A stretch of 64,000 bases of DNA from Lamellibrachia satsuma (GCA_033239005.1 BSQZ01000034.1:35001-99000); one strand, 5' to 3'. Counted from the first letter of the stretch, positions 26,880 to 56,157 are shown. The notes: generated by a model from the sequence alone, not told the origin. Made by a program: numbers and translations.

Positions 26880-27320
26880 AGGCACCGAATATCAACGCGA
26901 ATGTAGGTTATTTTTAGACGGGATATTACAATTACTAATATACTCATGGTTGACTGTTCTATATGTAGTTGTACCTCTTCCACTGTAGGCTCGGTATCTA
27001 GGGTTTTCAAATCAAAATATGTCGGTAGAATACTAGAAATGAAAGTAAGAATATGGTCTTGTACATGTTCGTGTTTGCAGGTATATTACAATGTGGGTTG
27101 TGTTTTTTCACCTGCGTGCTGAATTATGAGAGTCTATTTTAATGTGGGACAAGAATGTGTAGTATCAAACCTATTTCATATGGCCTTAAATTCTCTAACC
27201 TGCACATATGGGTAAAAACAAACTTGAAAACATGCGTTCTTCGAATGTATGTATTTGCTCAAGGATCATTGTTATTGCATTGGACTTCAGCTTTCTCTTT
27301 CACCTGTGACATGTGTAAGG
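26880..27320 (+). repeat. Third, diverged copy of the 9,290-9,690 sequence
   Basis: Shares GGATATTACA, TGACTGTTCTATAT and GGCTCGGTATCTAGGG in the same order as 9,290-9,690 and 22,890-23,310, with more differences. This part of the duplication unit is probably an older interspersed repeat. Confidence 0.6.
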
Positions 27321-27344
27321 TATCGTGTGTTTTTAGTAAGGTGA

Positions 27345-27620
27345 CCGGGACACCATGGGTACCGGGGCAACATAGGCCATGGGGCACCATGGGTCCCGGG
27401 GCACCATGGGTCCCGGGGCACCATAGGCCATGGGTCACCATGGATACCGGGGCACCATAGGCCATGGGGCACCATGGGTACCGGGGCACCATAGGCCATG
27501 GGGTACCATGGACACCGGGGCACTATGGGCACTGGTAAAACATGGGCATCATGGGTACCGGGGCGCCATGGGCACAGTGGGCACCGGGACGACATTGGCA
27601 CCGGGGCACCAGGGGCACTG
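27345..27620 (+). repeat. GGCACCATGGGTACCGG minisatellite
   Basis: About 275 bp of variable 17-30 bp units built from GGGGCACCATGGG and ATAGGCCATGGGG. It is rich in NcoI-like CCATGG palindromes. The open frames on both strands are artefacts of repetition. Confidence 0.9.
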
Positions 27621-27787
27621 GATTGTTTGATTTGATTCACACCTATAAATACACGACGTGGGATCAACTAGTGCATGCTCAAAATAAGCAAAACGCGTGC
27701 AGACGATAGTGACACAGATTATACACAGCTCTCATATTTCTGCAGTAAAATGCATTTTAGACACACATACATTAGTAGTTTTTCCAT

Positions 27788-27892
27788 GTATGGTGCATCA
27801 ACAAGTATGGTGCATCATCAAGTATGGTGCATCAACAAGTATGGTGCATCAACAAGTATGGTGCATCAACAAGTATGGTGCATCAACATCAA
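27788..27892 (+). repeat. 17-bp tandem repeat, six copies
   Basis: Unit TATGGTGCATCAACAAG, nearly perfect. Confidence 0.95.
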
Positions 27893-28154
27893 TCCTCTGT
27901 GAAAGCATATAAATTATTACATTCATTGTTTTAATGTGAGCTGAACCAAATGGTCAAATGGGTGTGTCTTAGTGTCAGAAAAACGTAAAGGACATCTGTC
28001 TTCGCATCAGAACATCCAATTTTGATTCTAGAAAAATAATATTCTAAAACTGTAAATGAATTTCACATTATTCTAATTGACGACAACTTTTTAACTAGTT
28101 TTCTGAAATTATATATTTAATTCATTTACGATAGTTTTACAATATATATTCATA

Positions 28155-28420
<266 letters not shown>

Positions 28421-28626
28421 TGGCCGGTTTATTCGAGCGATTAACTATCCAGTTCAACGGCTAACTCGGTGTCGCACGTTATCGCGGAGCAAGAAGAATC
28501 GGTTGTGCAAACCCCTTCCCGAGTTCGATTAGCGAGGCCAATATGTGGCTACGAATATGTCGCTGGAATTGGGGTTGTGATATTTCATCGAAGCCTACGT
28601 TGGGATTGGCGTGAGTCAATATATCG

Positions 28627-28930
<304 letters not shown>

Positions 28931-29056
28931 GTATCTAGCTCGTCTAAACGCTCACTTTATTTAGCTGCGCATTGTCGCTGCGCATCTCGGCGTCAAATGG
29001 GGCACACATCGCTCGAGTAAACCGGCCTGAAGATAACTCTCTCATATTTCTGTTTG

Positions 29057-29113
29057 CCATGGACACCCCTAGAACCATGGACACCCCTAGAACCATGGAC
29101 ACCCCTAGAACCA
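29057..29113 (+). repeat. 18-bp repeat, three copies
   Basis: Unit CCATGGACACCCCTAGAA repeated in tandem, in the region just 3' of gene C. Confidence 0.95.
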
Positions 29114-29408
29114 AAGTAGCGTTTCTACAAAATTTGTAGAACTGAAAATCATTGAATTGAACGCTGTGGTTTAAAGGTTTCCCCGAGTTACGATGTTTGC
29201 TGTGTTAAATTGTTCACATTTCTTCTACATGGTTTTCTTGGAAACAAGGTGGCGCTGCTTGTCGCAACCAGGTTTTGTCTTGTTGCCCACTACCTACTCC
29301 GCCTTCGTAGACAACCAACCAATACAGCCTCAGGTTAACAAATATGTTAGCTTGAACCCGTCGGTGGCGTTTTCAATTACAGTATAATTCGCACTTGACG
29401 CCAAGGCT

Positions 29409-43586
<14,178 letters not shown>

Positions 43587-43708
43587 GGTACGTCGGCAAC
43601 AGGTGCCCTCAAGCCAGCCGACGATGTCGCCCGATACACTCCCCGTGTGGTGTTCTAATGGCCGCCTGTTCCTGCTCTCTTCTTAAGACCGTCCGCCTTG
43701 GGCCCGCC

Positions 43709-43716
43709 TATTTATA
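43709..43716 (-). promoter_or_regulatory. TATA box, proposed gene C promoter
   Basis: The minus strand reads CTGTATAAATAGGCGGGCC, a strong TATA box in a GC-rich setting. The first ATG downstream is at 43,586 (context TACCATGT), with no earlier ATG in the roughly 93-bp presumed leader. It starts a 22-nt coding exon that ends at a GTAGGT donor in phase 1, the phase needed by gene C exon 2. Confidence 0.5.
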
Positions 43717-44410
43717 CAGTTGCTCACCTGTCGCGGTGATTGCATCGCCGTCGACGGCGGCGGTGGTCGTGACTGGCAACGATTATGTAAAACGCGGAAG
43801 TAGAAGTAGGAATCTCGCTATTAAAACACGCGCTAATAAGCAACTGCGGCCGAAGCCGACACGTCGGGACAGCGTTTGTCATCGGGTTTCTAGCGCACGT
43901 AACAATTTAGCCCCGAACGAGAAAAATGCAAGGATATGGTTTCCCGTGTCTACAGCGGAGACGTGACAGCGGTAACACAGAGATCGTGCAGGAGACGCGG
44001 TCGAGAACTTTGGACTACATATATCATTATGCGCTACACAAATTTCCGCGAAAGTCGCTGTCGTACGTAGGCCCAATTGATTATGAACAACTGTTATATA
44101 GTTTGGCTTAAACGGCAACAACAAAGACATTAAACATATATTTCGTTTTTGCTTTCCGGTGGTGATTTTCTGATTTCTGTCGAAATGTATAACCCTGAGT
44201 CTTTTTTTTCTTTCTTGGTTGATTAACATCAGCTCACTCGTATCTTGCAGGAAGTACAACACACGAGTAGGCATATGACGAGGGGGTTAATTCCCATCTT
44301 CGGGGATTCTAAGCATGATTTAGCCCAAAGCTTCTTACATAAATAGTGTTGGTCTGTAATATTTAGAAAATAGTTAATATCGTCGGTAAATGTGTAATGG
44401 ACTAACGAAC

Positions 44411-44605
44411 CTTAGAGAAGGAAAACTCAAATAAACCATGCCGTAAGTAAGTTGCGACCACAGTAAGAATACCAACAGAAAAATCATGACGGTGAGCCAA
44501 AATTGAGGCCATTGTGATTCGAAGAAGCCCACTCGACATATCGTCAAGTCAGCAGCATCGTTGAGTAATGTGCGGTCATCCAATGGGAATCGTCGTTGCA
44601 AATGA
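44411..44605 (-). CDS. Possible exon with a transmembrane segment
   Basis: Minus-strand open stretch with an acceptor (TTTTCACAG) and a donor (AG then GTTCGT), 195 nt, phase 2 at both ends. It encodes RRFPLDDRTLLNDAADLTIC, then a hydrophobic span FWLTVMIFLLVFLLW, then YGMVYLSFPSLR. No family is recognised. It is upstream of the gene C promoter on the same strand and would belong to a different gene. Confidence 0.28.
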
Positions 44606-44775
44606 CTGTGAAAAGGAATGTACAACAATTTTTATTGGTTAACTGGTGCATAACTATTTGGGTGTTTCAAATAATTAACATGCCTCAATTTTCACATATA
44701 TTGTCCATCTAAAGTACGTCAAAATTAGCAATGTCATTCTTCATGCTTTAGCCTGTATTGATGTAATATAGTTAC

Positions 44776-44842
44776 CTTTACTAATCATGTAACGTAGCCG
44801 CTTGCCGACCAATGTCACCTTTCTTGGTTCGTGCGGCGACAT
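44776..44842 (-). CDS. Possible first exon, unrecognised protein
   Basis: ATG at 44,842 begins MSPHEPRKVTLVGKRLRYM and meets a donor (AAAG then GTAACT) after 67 nt, phase 1. It does not join in phase to 44,605-44,411, so a missing exon or a false call is possible. Confidence 0.2.
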
Positions 44843-46100
44843 TTTACCAGACATTGCGATATTGAATTGATTAGTGGCAACAACATCTCAGTTGGTTAAG
44901 ATAATAGTTCAAATGTCTTGATATTTTCATAGAATATTTATATTTTATCGTTTGAAATAAAATAAGCCCTACAAAGATAGCTTGAAGGTAATTATTGACA
45001 CACCTACATTTTTGTACTTTCCTTTTAAACTATCTTGCTTGATAATCGCAGACATCTACGTCTTTCACAATATCGGGTAACATTACAACATCTTTTCTTT
45101 TCTCTAATCTCAATCGTAAAGATCTATGTCATTACAATCATATAAACGTAAGATTTTCAGGATACTTGCAAGTACCCTTGACATGGTTTAGCCAGAAGAA
45201 CAGGCAATGTTAGTTAGACTTACAAATTATGATATTGGTTAATTAACTAATCAATTCGTATTAGCCTATTTAAACTGTGACTGTTAGACAACGCAGAAAC
45301 CTTCTGAGTATTACTATGACTAATAACATATCTACGCGAAAAGGTACTTCTTTCATCTCGAAGAGAGTCACATTCAAACAGTATATGAAATTCGTACCCA
45401 ATATAATTGATTTACTATTGTAAGAACCGCACGTAAAAAGTATGTGTTTGCGTCAATGACGTCACAGAAGGTCGCTGTTGCACGCTTCTAGTATCAAGCA
45501 AAGAAGCTTCGGGGTAAAGAGAAAAACAAAAACTCGCATTCTTACTAAACGTGTCTTGTGTTTGCATATTATGCAGACAAATCAGACAACGTTACAACCA
45601 GATTCTCTAAACTGTAATGGTTTTGGAGCGCTGTTTACTTGACCTGTAGCCAACCTTGTTATTAGACACTCTAATGTTCAAGTGAGGACGTTTTCTGGGT
45701 CGTTCCACCTAAATATTGTGTCGTTTGATTATCATTAGCCTAATTGTATCCAAAAGTAGCCTACACTAGTCCATACGGAACGCTTAAGTACTTAATCGCG
45801 CGTGTATTATCACAGTAACGTGTTCCGGAAAAACCACAGATGACGTCACCGCATTTTACCACGTTCGACCGTGAACCCGCGAGTACTCCTTGTTGTGCAC
45901 ATCAAAAGCGGACGAGTACACAAGCAGTGGCGTAAGACAGAACGAGGCAGCTTACAAGATCGGGTTGTGAAATGAAGGCAAAAGCCAGTAATAATGTATT
46001 GCTTACCACAATATTTTAATGGGAATACCTTTAGTTCAGGTTAAAAACACTGTACACTCGGTAAAAAATATGCATTAAAATGTAAATGAGCAAAAACATA
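44843..46100. other. No gene recognised
   Basis: AT-rich unique sequence. Neither strand gives an open frame with splice signals that I would support. Confidence 0.4.
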
Positions 46101-46103
46101 ATA

Positions 46104-48160
<2,057 letters not shown>

Positions 48161-48228
<68 letters not shown>

Positions 48229-48256
48229 CACACACACAAACACACACACACACACA
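48161..48256 (+). repeat. CA and CGCA compound microsatellite
   Basis: CA repeat, seven GCAC units, then CA again. Confidence 0.96.
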
Positions 48257-48380
48257 GGTAGTGCTTTTAAATATATTTTTAAAACCTGGTTACCTGTTCA
48301 CGTACAGCGGCTCAAATTGGATGTATGTAAGTAACACGTGGTACCTTGGTACGTTGAGACGGGGTTCTACCTGAGTGGCA

Positions 48381-49130
48381 TGTCACCGTGCACTACGACT
48401 GTTGCTACAATGTCACCGTGCACTACGACTGCTGCTACAATGTCACCGTGCACTACGACTGCTGCTACAATGTCACCGTGCACTACTACTGCTGCTACAA
48501 TGTCACCGTGCACTACGACTGCTGCTACAATGTCACCGTGCACTACGACTGCTGCTACAATGTCACCGTGCACTACGACTGCTGCTACAATGTCACCGTG
48601 CACTACTACTGCTGCTACAATGTCGCCGTGCACTACGACTGCTGCTACAATGTCACCGTGCACTACGACTGCTGCTACAATGTCACCGTGCACTACGACT
48701 GCTGCTACAATATCACCGTGCACTACGACTGCTGCTACAATGTCACCGTGCACTACGACTGCTGCTACAATGTCACCGTGCACTACGACTGCTGCTACAA
48801 TGTCACCGTGCACTACGTCTGCTGCTACAATGTCACCGTGCACTACGACTGCTGCTACAATGTCACCGTGCACTACGACTGCTGCTACAATGTCACCGTG
48901 CACTACGACTGCTGCTACAATGTCACCGTGCACTACGACTGCTGCTACAATGTCACCGTGCACTACGTCTGCTGCTACAATATCACCGTGCACTACGACT
49001 GCTGCTACAATGTCACCGTGCATTACGACTGCTGCTACAATGTCACCGTGCACTACGACTGCTGCTACAATGTCACCGTGCACTACGACTGCTGCTACAA
49101 TGTCACCGTGCACTACGACTGCTGCTACAA
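48381..49130 (+). repeat. 30-bp minisatellite, exactly 25 copies
   Basis: Unit is TGTCACCGTGCACTACGACT plus GCTGCTACAA, with rare single-base variants. Because 30 is divisible by three and the unit lacks stops in four frames, long ORFs of 250-307 codons appear on both strands. No start context, signal peptide or splice structure supports expression. Confidence 0.97.
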
Positions 49131-49429
49131 TGCAGGATGATGCACTACACCGCAGATCAACAACGTATCCACTTCCTCGTGATTGTTGCATTCGAAATCT
49201 ACGCTCCATTTGCTCGACCAATATTTATATCTATGTATTCATTTGTTTATATGCAACTTAATGCTTGTGATTTGCTGTGACCCTTTACTCCAGACAGCCC
49301 TGTCTAGACTGTTTTCCTTCTGTGTAGTTCAAGACAGGTTTTTCCATTTCCCTCCATGGGACATTTCCCTCCATGGGACAATTTACTTACCCTGGCATAT
49401 ACACCAGTTAGAAGGGACGAACGGTTTTT

Positions 49430-49566
49430 AGTGTCTCCTCCGAAACACACAGGCAGAGTGGGGTAACCGAAATTGTCCAAGTTTCGAAACGCCGGTTGTG
49501 GAATTGAACCACCGTCCTCTCGATCGACTGTAGGGCGCTCTAACCATTAGACCAACGCTCCCCACT
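49430..49566 (-). mobile_element. tRNA-derived SINE
   Basis: The minus strand begins GGGAGCGTTGGTCTAATGG with an A-box (TGGTCTAATGG, 49,554-49,544) and a B-box (GGTTCAATTCC, 49,510-49,500) at tRNA-like spacing. It then continues into a non-tRNA body ending near GGAGGAGACACTAAAAACC. The acceptor stem does not pair, so this is not a functional tRNA gene. The 3' limit is uncertain. Confidence 0.7.
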
Positions 49567-51295
49567 ATGCTCTATTGTGTTATTGCAGTCAATGTTTCAT
49601 GAAGATAACTCATTACTTGTAAATGCACCTAGTGTTTCATGATTTACACATATTAAATGTACTTGTACAAAAGGTATGTTGATAATATTCCCAACTAAAA
49701 ACGACCAGTTTTTGATGAACTACGTGTAGCGAAAATATATAAATTAGCATATTTTGGAGGCCATTAAACCCTTAACCCATTAAAATCTTTTATCTCAAAC
49801 TAGCAACTTTTTGATATTTGGATAGATTTAAAAGTATTCACATTCGTATACTTTTATTTTCACACCGTCTGCACACTTGGGAGTAATAAATATCTGAAAT
49901 AAAAACGATATGGCTATTCCGGACCGCCTCCGTTCGTTCAACATGCAGTATGTAAATATGCATTTGCGGGTCGAATCGTTATTAAGAAAATTGTTGTTCA
50001 GTAAGACACATTTGTGGGGTGAAACTTTTAAAATAGACATAGTTTATATTATACAACAAGATTTGTTTACGATAAAAACCGAGCAGACTGTGAACCATTA
50101 AAAAAGGGATCCTACTCTGCCCTTAATCAGGTCGGTTCAATGTCTTCCCTAAGCAGAGCATCTTTTCAACAACCATGTCTAATTTTGCCACTGCCGAGGC
50201 ATCTCGGAGATGTCAATTCAATAAGTATTTCCTATTTTGACTTGACTTAGGCGCCATCTCAAAACGTCGATGCATGGCGCTACACGATAGTGTCGTTTAA
50301 TTCCGGCCACCCTCCCCCTACAGGAAACTTCGAATATGCAATTTTGGCAACCTCGTACTCGCCAGGTGGCACTTCTTTCGTCCGAAAGCAGAACATGGTC
50401 TGCGTGCTTCGCGGTTGACATCCTTATGAACTGAAATTAAACAATGCTTTTTTGGAAAATACATCTATGTGCGATGGTAAACGAAACAGTTGCTGCCGCT
50501 TTTCTTTAACTTCGTCATTGTTAACATGCAATATGTATATGCACAATGCATATGTTCTATGTATATGCACAATGCATATGTTCTACGGAACATGGAAATT
50601 ATTAAACATGTTGTGCATTAAAACACTGTGCTCGAATTAGCATATCTAACTTGCTTTGAGCGCAGCATTGCCCGTTTTATTCACAATATAACGCCCAAAG
50701 CAAGTTAAATATATGAATTTGAGCATTGAAAAAGTGATCAAATGTGTTTTTACACATATGTTGCCTCGGTTAACTGAAATGAATTCCACCAGGGTTTCCA
50801 TTTTATTTACTTCATTTATTAAATTAACTTAATTGATTTAGTTTGTTAAATTTATTTAATTGATCTATTTAACTTATTTTATTTGTTTCATGTATTTCAT
50901 TTAGTTAATTTGTTGTATTCGTTTATTATTATCATTAATTCATTTAAAACATTTTTTATTAATATTAATACACCCGTATCTGTCTTATCTCACTGTATTA
51001 ATTTCGAGGAATTCAACTCATTTACATGAAACAAATGTGAACGCAAGAACTACATTCAGGATCTTGCATTTGTGCATTGTTGAAAGTAGGCCTCGATTCT
51101 ATTTCTGGCCTGAGTCACCGGAACGTCTGTTTCTATCACCGTTTCCTCTTTCCGCCGTTTACTACGTCAAGCTGCACAGGTCCTATCGCGTACCAGGTGT
51201 TTTAACTTCCGGCCGAGCAAATTACTGTCCCGCCCACTGTGCTAGGTTTTTGTATCTTGTTTTCGCCACTGGGACCCGTCCCCCTTCCGCTGGGT
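49567..51295. other. No gene recognised
   Basis: AT-rich, with a TTTAATT-type low-complexity stretch near 50,800-50,960 and two copies of a 30-bp word (TATGTTCTATGTATATGCAC) near 50,525-50,585. An open frame at 50,218-50,421 is not supported. Confidence 0.4.
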
Positions 51296-51309
51296 AAGAT
51301 GACACGATG

Positions 51310-51385
51310 TGTTGTTTTGTGTGCGTGTTCGTGTGTGCGTGTTCGTGTCCGTGCGTGCGTGTTCGTATGTATGTGCGTGTCTGAA

Positions 51386-51416
<31 letters not shown>

Positions 51417-51418
51417 TG
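51310..51418 (+). repeat. GTGCGT-rich microsatellite
   Basis: Irregular GTGT/GCGT repeat ending in six or seven GCGT units. Confidence 0.9.
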
Positions 51419-51554
51419 CCGTGTTGAACCTTGGTCCATTTTGTGTACTCTACGTTGCCCCAGTTCACCCAACTGTATAAATGAGTAAATGGTTACAGAC
51501 AGTATTGAACAAATAGTCTTCGTGCAGTAATTGTAGCGTAGCTGAATTCTTCCC

Positions 51555-51660
51555 ATAGATGTCGAATTGGTGCTGGATTGAACAGGTCTGCAATGGGTGA
51601 AGTGTAAAGCGCTTCGAGCTGTCCTGGGGAATGGATGCGCTACATAGGACCTTACCTTTT
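51555..51660 (+). mobile_element. SINE-like element, copy 2
   Basis: Contains TTGGTGCTGGATTGAACAGG and GTAAAGCGCTTCGAGCTGTC, matching copy 1 at 39,605-39,760 in inverse orientation. No clear tRNA-like head is seen here. Confidence 0.5.
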
Positions 51661-51959
51661 ATATAATTTCAAGAACGAATGGTGGACTTTGCGGAAATTG
51701 TAATACGTGTACTAGAACCAATTCGGACTGTTGTTAGAATAATGCTTCGTATTGCAAGATTAATGTGATCCGCTTTAAAGCAATTTTATTCATGACTCGC
51801 TGTTAGGTCTATTCGTGTTTCTGCGCACTGCTTATCGTACTCCTGCTAGGAATTCAAGTGGCACTAGAACTCATGTCAGTGTGGTTAGAAATCAACTTCC
51901 TCCATTCCTACTCTCCGTGTACCGCTCCGTTGTTATTACATCTTTGAGGCTGGTGTTCT

Positions 51960-52965
51960 TTCCCCCCAGGTGGTTGCTGATGTTGTTGATCCACCGTAAC
52001 CTGAGGCTTCCTCTCTGTCTCTTTCCCTCCAGGTGGCTGCTGATGTTGTTGACCCACCGTAACCTGAGGTTTCCTCTCTTTCTCTTTCCCTCCAGGTGGC
52101 TGCTGATGTTGTTGACCCACCGTAACCTGAGGCTTCCTCTCTGTCTCTTTCCCTCCAGGTGGCTGCTGATGTTGTTGATCCACCGTAACCTGGGCCTTCC
52201 TCTTGGTCTCTTTCCTTCCAGGTGGCTGCTGATGTTGTTGATCCACCGTAACCCGGGCCTTCCTCTCTGTCTCTTTCCCTCCAGGTGGCTGCTGATGTTG
52301 TTGATCCACCGTAACCTGGGCCTTCCTCTCAGTCTCTTTCGCTCCAGGTGGCTGCTGATGTTGTTGATCCACCGTAACCTGGGCCTTCCTCTCGGTCTCT
52401 TTCGCTCCAGGTGGCTGCTGATGTTGTTGATCCGCCGTAACCTGGGCCTTCCTCTCGGTCTCTTTCGCTCCAGGTGGTTGCTGATGTTGTTGATCCACCG
52501 TAACCTGGACCTTCCTCTCGGTCTCTTTCGCTCCAGGTGGCTGCTGATGTTGCTGATCCACCGTAACTTGGGCCTTCCTCTCGGTCTCTTTCCCTCCAGG
52601 TGGCTGCTGATGTTGTTGATCCACCGTAACCTGGGCCTTCCTCTTGGTCTCTTTCCCTCCAGGTGGCTGCTGATGTTGCTGATCCACCGTAACCTGGGCC
52701 TTCCTCTCTGTCTCTTTCCCACCAGGTGGCTGCTGATGTTGTTGATCCACCGTAACCTGGGCCTTCCTCTCGGTCTCTTTCCCGCCAGGTGGCTGCTGAT
52801 GTTGTTGATCCACCGTAACTTGGGGCATCCTCTCGGTCTCTTTCCCGCCAGGTGGCTGCTGATGTTGTTGACCCACCGTAACTTGGGGCATCCTCTCGGT
52901 CTCTTTCCCGTGATTTTCATACTTAGTGCCGCATTTATAAAAGAATCATCTCCACTCATCGTCAC
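51960..52965 (-). repeat. 63-bp minisatellite made from a LINE ORF2 C-terminal motif
   Basis: About 15 units of 63 bp. On the minus strand each encodes GKRPRGRPRLRWINNISSHL plus one residue. The frame opens with MTMSGDDSFINAALSMKITG, which reads as the natural lead-in of this motif in non-LTR ORF2 proteins. The array is thus a tandem amplification of a LINE fragment and gives an uninterrupted 357-codon frame. Whether it is expressed is unknown. Two further long frames on other strands or registers are by-products of the period. Confidence 0.8.
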
Positions 52966-53659
52966 ATGACAATACTATCTAAATTTTTGGTCGCTTCTAC
53001 AAATGGGGTGATCTTGCTCTCCCTGTGGAGATGATAATTTTGTATCGGTCCCATTGATCACACCCTGTATCTTTTATGTTTACTTTTCATTTATTTCTCT
53101 TAAAAGCATCTTTATGTCTCTTAAAAGTTTGCCGATTTGTAATCACCCGTGAAGGGGCACTAGTCCCGGATTTGATGGTGAATAAATACAATATGTTATT
53201 ATTATTAGTAGTAGTAGTAACATTCAATGTTTCTTTGTCATGGTCCAGCATTCACCGCCAAAGAGGAGAATATGTCTTAAAATAGCGTTTCTGCCTGCGC
53301 TGGATAATTGTTCACCGTTTTCACACTGGATAAACAGCGTCAACAAGTTGGCAGCACAAACAATAAGTGACAATACGTGACACTACGTGACGTCGTTAGT
53401 GACTGGGTGTGGAAGATGGAAGAGCGAAAGTGTGACGGTGTGGAGGCATAGTACATCGTGGGTAATTAGTACATTCGGTGTGTTTTCCACCATCTCCTTT
53501 ACTCGGTGTTCTCCGTACTCGTCAAGGGATGGGTGCGCAGAAGGAACGTATTCGTTACCAGTTAGATTCGTATAGAATCATACAATCCGTGAACAAAGGT
53601 GAATGCGGTGTGTAGCATCTAATGCAGGGTGGGACTGCTTAGATGGATGTACGGATTAC

Positions 53660-53710
<51 letters not shown>

Positions 53711-53731
53711 ATATATATATATATATATATA
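53660..53731 (+). repeat. GCGT then AT microsatellite
   Basis: About twelve GCGT units followed directly by ten AT units. Confidence 0.96.
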
Positions 53732-54073
53732 TGTATTGTTGGTACGAGAAACTACATTCGCATGACCCGTCTGGCTGGTGGTGAATTGTGAGTTACGTGT
53801 AAATATTTCGAACTCTTCTGTATCGTTGGAGCCATTAGAATTATCGCTTCTCTATATTCTGGTCTTCGGGCTAAACAATTTCATGCAATTAATGATTAAG
53901 GTATTGCGAAAGGGCAAAGAAAACCTACGACACATGTTTTCCGGAGCGCAAGAAAATGCACAACGGCCACCAATTGCAAAACCTAGTTGTGGTACCATTC
54001 CTGGTGTATATGCCAGAAGGGGTTAAACATATTTCCTGCAGGGGGTAAATCTGTAACGTTGAGTCATTGCGAT
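53732..54073. other. No gene recognised
   Basis: Short open frame at 53,778-54,026 on the plus strand without a recognisable product or splice support. Confidence 0.35.
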
Positions 54074-54548
54074 GACATGTAGTTGTGAGGGATGTAAATA
54101 AGCACGGAACATCTTAGCACATACCTCCATCACTTACATGACAATTGGTAAGCGAATGTAGTTGTGAGGGATGTAAATAAGCACGGAACATCCTAGCACA
54201 TACCTCCATCACTTACATGACAATTGGTAAGCGAATGTAGTTGTGAGGGATGTAAATAAGCACGGAACATCCTAGCACATACCTCCATCACTTACATGAC
54301 AATTGGTAAGCGAATGTAGTTGTGAGGGATGTAAATAAGCACGGAACATCCTAGCACATACCTCCATCACTTACATGACAATTGGTAAGCGAATGTAGTT
54401 GTGAGGGATGTAAATAAGCACGGAACATCCTAGCACATACCTCCATCACTTACATGACAATTGGTAAGCGAATGTAGTTGTGAGGGATGTAAATAAGCAC
54501 GGAACATCCTAGCACATACCTCCATCACTTACATGACAATTGGTTAGC
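54074..54548 (+). repeat. 79-bp minisatellite, six near-identical copies
   Basis: Unit starts GCGAATGTAGTTGTGAGGGA. Successive copies differ by a single base or none, so the array is recent or actively homogenised. Confidence 0.97.
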
Positions 54549-54559
54549 GAATGTTGTTT

Positions 54560-55160
54560 TAACAGCCATTGAGACAAGGTGGTTAAGAGGAGATCCAGTA
54601 GAAGTTCTTAAGCTATTAAATATTTATGTAAATATTGACAGAAATATTTTTCTCACATAGAGGAAACAGAAGACACGAAGATACATTGTAGATAGGATAT
54701 CGGAAAGTATTTATTCACACAGAGAACAAAACAATAATGGAACAAATTATATATCGAATTAATAAACATTTCTCAGGATAGTTCGTTTTTATGTTGAAAT
54801 AATTCTTTTAACACATCCATGGTCGTCGTGTTATCAAGGCTTGTCGGATGACGTCATCCTGGTCGGATGACGTCATCGTATACGTTAGTCATTAGTACTG
54901 ATAAAGTCGCATTGATAAGAAGAGGAACATTTCTACTAAGGTATAAACAAGTTTTGGATATGTTAAAATCATTATTTCAACATGAAATTATCTACCGATT
55001 ATGAAAACGCTAGCAGTGTGAATATGTTTTTGAACTAGGTTGACACATATATCAGAGAGGAATGCTACATATAGATTAATAATCGTTGGACTCTCGACCT
55101 TGTTCACTTGCCATCTGGGTGTTTGATTTGGGTGTCAATCTTGCTAAAGCATCAGCAATG
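54560..55160 (+). mobile_element. CR1-like LINE 3' fragment, interrupted
   Basis: 54,570-54,765 matches the ORF2 end of the LINE at 36,030-36,240. 55,015-55,150 matches its 3' UTR (GTGTGAATATGTTT, GTTGGACTCTCGA, TTCACTTGCCATC). About 250 bp in between is not LINE sequence and holds two TGACGTCA palindromes. Confidence 0.7.
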
Positions 55161-55599
55161 CTTTGAAGAGAGGTTTGCCGAGTGAGGTTTGGAAGGCACA
55201 TCCGGAGTCCGTGTTATTGGGTTTGTGTTAATGTCGTTTTAAGGTAACGTTATTTCACGTGTGTTTAGTCTGTTTCCAGGAACGCAGCATAGAACTGGTC
55301 TTGACCTATATACAAGACACCCATAATGTCGGGAAATAGACGTATTGATAGACATAGATTGTCTATTTATCCAATTGTACAGTATGGTGTGATATTGAAA
55401 TAAAATAAATGGCATATATCAAACATAAACACTATTATTATTTTAAAAAATATAAATGATAGTTTGTAATTATAATAAGCAGTAAGAATAATCCGACAGT
55501 ATTCGTTAATTACGATTTTATAGGCGTTGTTTTTGTTGGTATAATACATAATAATTTTTTTCAATACAAATTTGGGAGACCCCAGTTGCCTATAGGAGG

Positions 55600-55960
<361 letters not shown>

Positions 55961-56157
55961 TGTTAGACACCATTACTTGATAGGAAGTGGGGAACTCTTG
56001 TACGCCTTTGCGGAAAAGATTTGCATCGGAGGCACATGAATTAGTAATCTTTCTGTGCATAGCGATGGACTGCTTGTCTTTTCTGAGAAGACACTTTACC
56101 AGTTGTGTTCTAAGGTTCGCAATAAATGAAACTGAATTTGTGTTGCTTCAAGAAACG

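Noticed and set aside
43780..43830. GAGATTCC-type cytokine promoter element above gene C
   Set aside because: An eight-base match is expected by chance in this length and is not shared with genes A and B.
48338..49280. Three plus-strand ORFs and one minus-strand ORF of 250-307 codons
   Set aside because: 30-bp minisatellite; no start context, no signal peptide, no flanking coding sequence.
49500..49566. tRNA gene
   Set aside because: A and B boxes are present, but the acceptor stem does not close and the sequence runs on into a SINE body.
50218..50421. Minus-strand ORF after a good acceptor (TTTAATTTCAG)
   Set aside because: Two frames look equally plausible and neither has a donor or a family resemblance.
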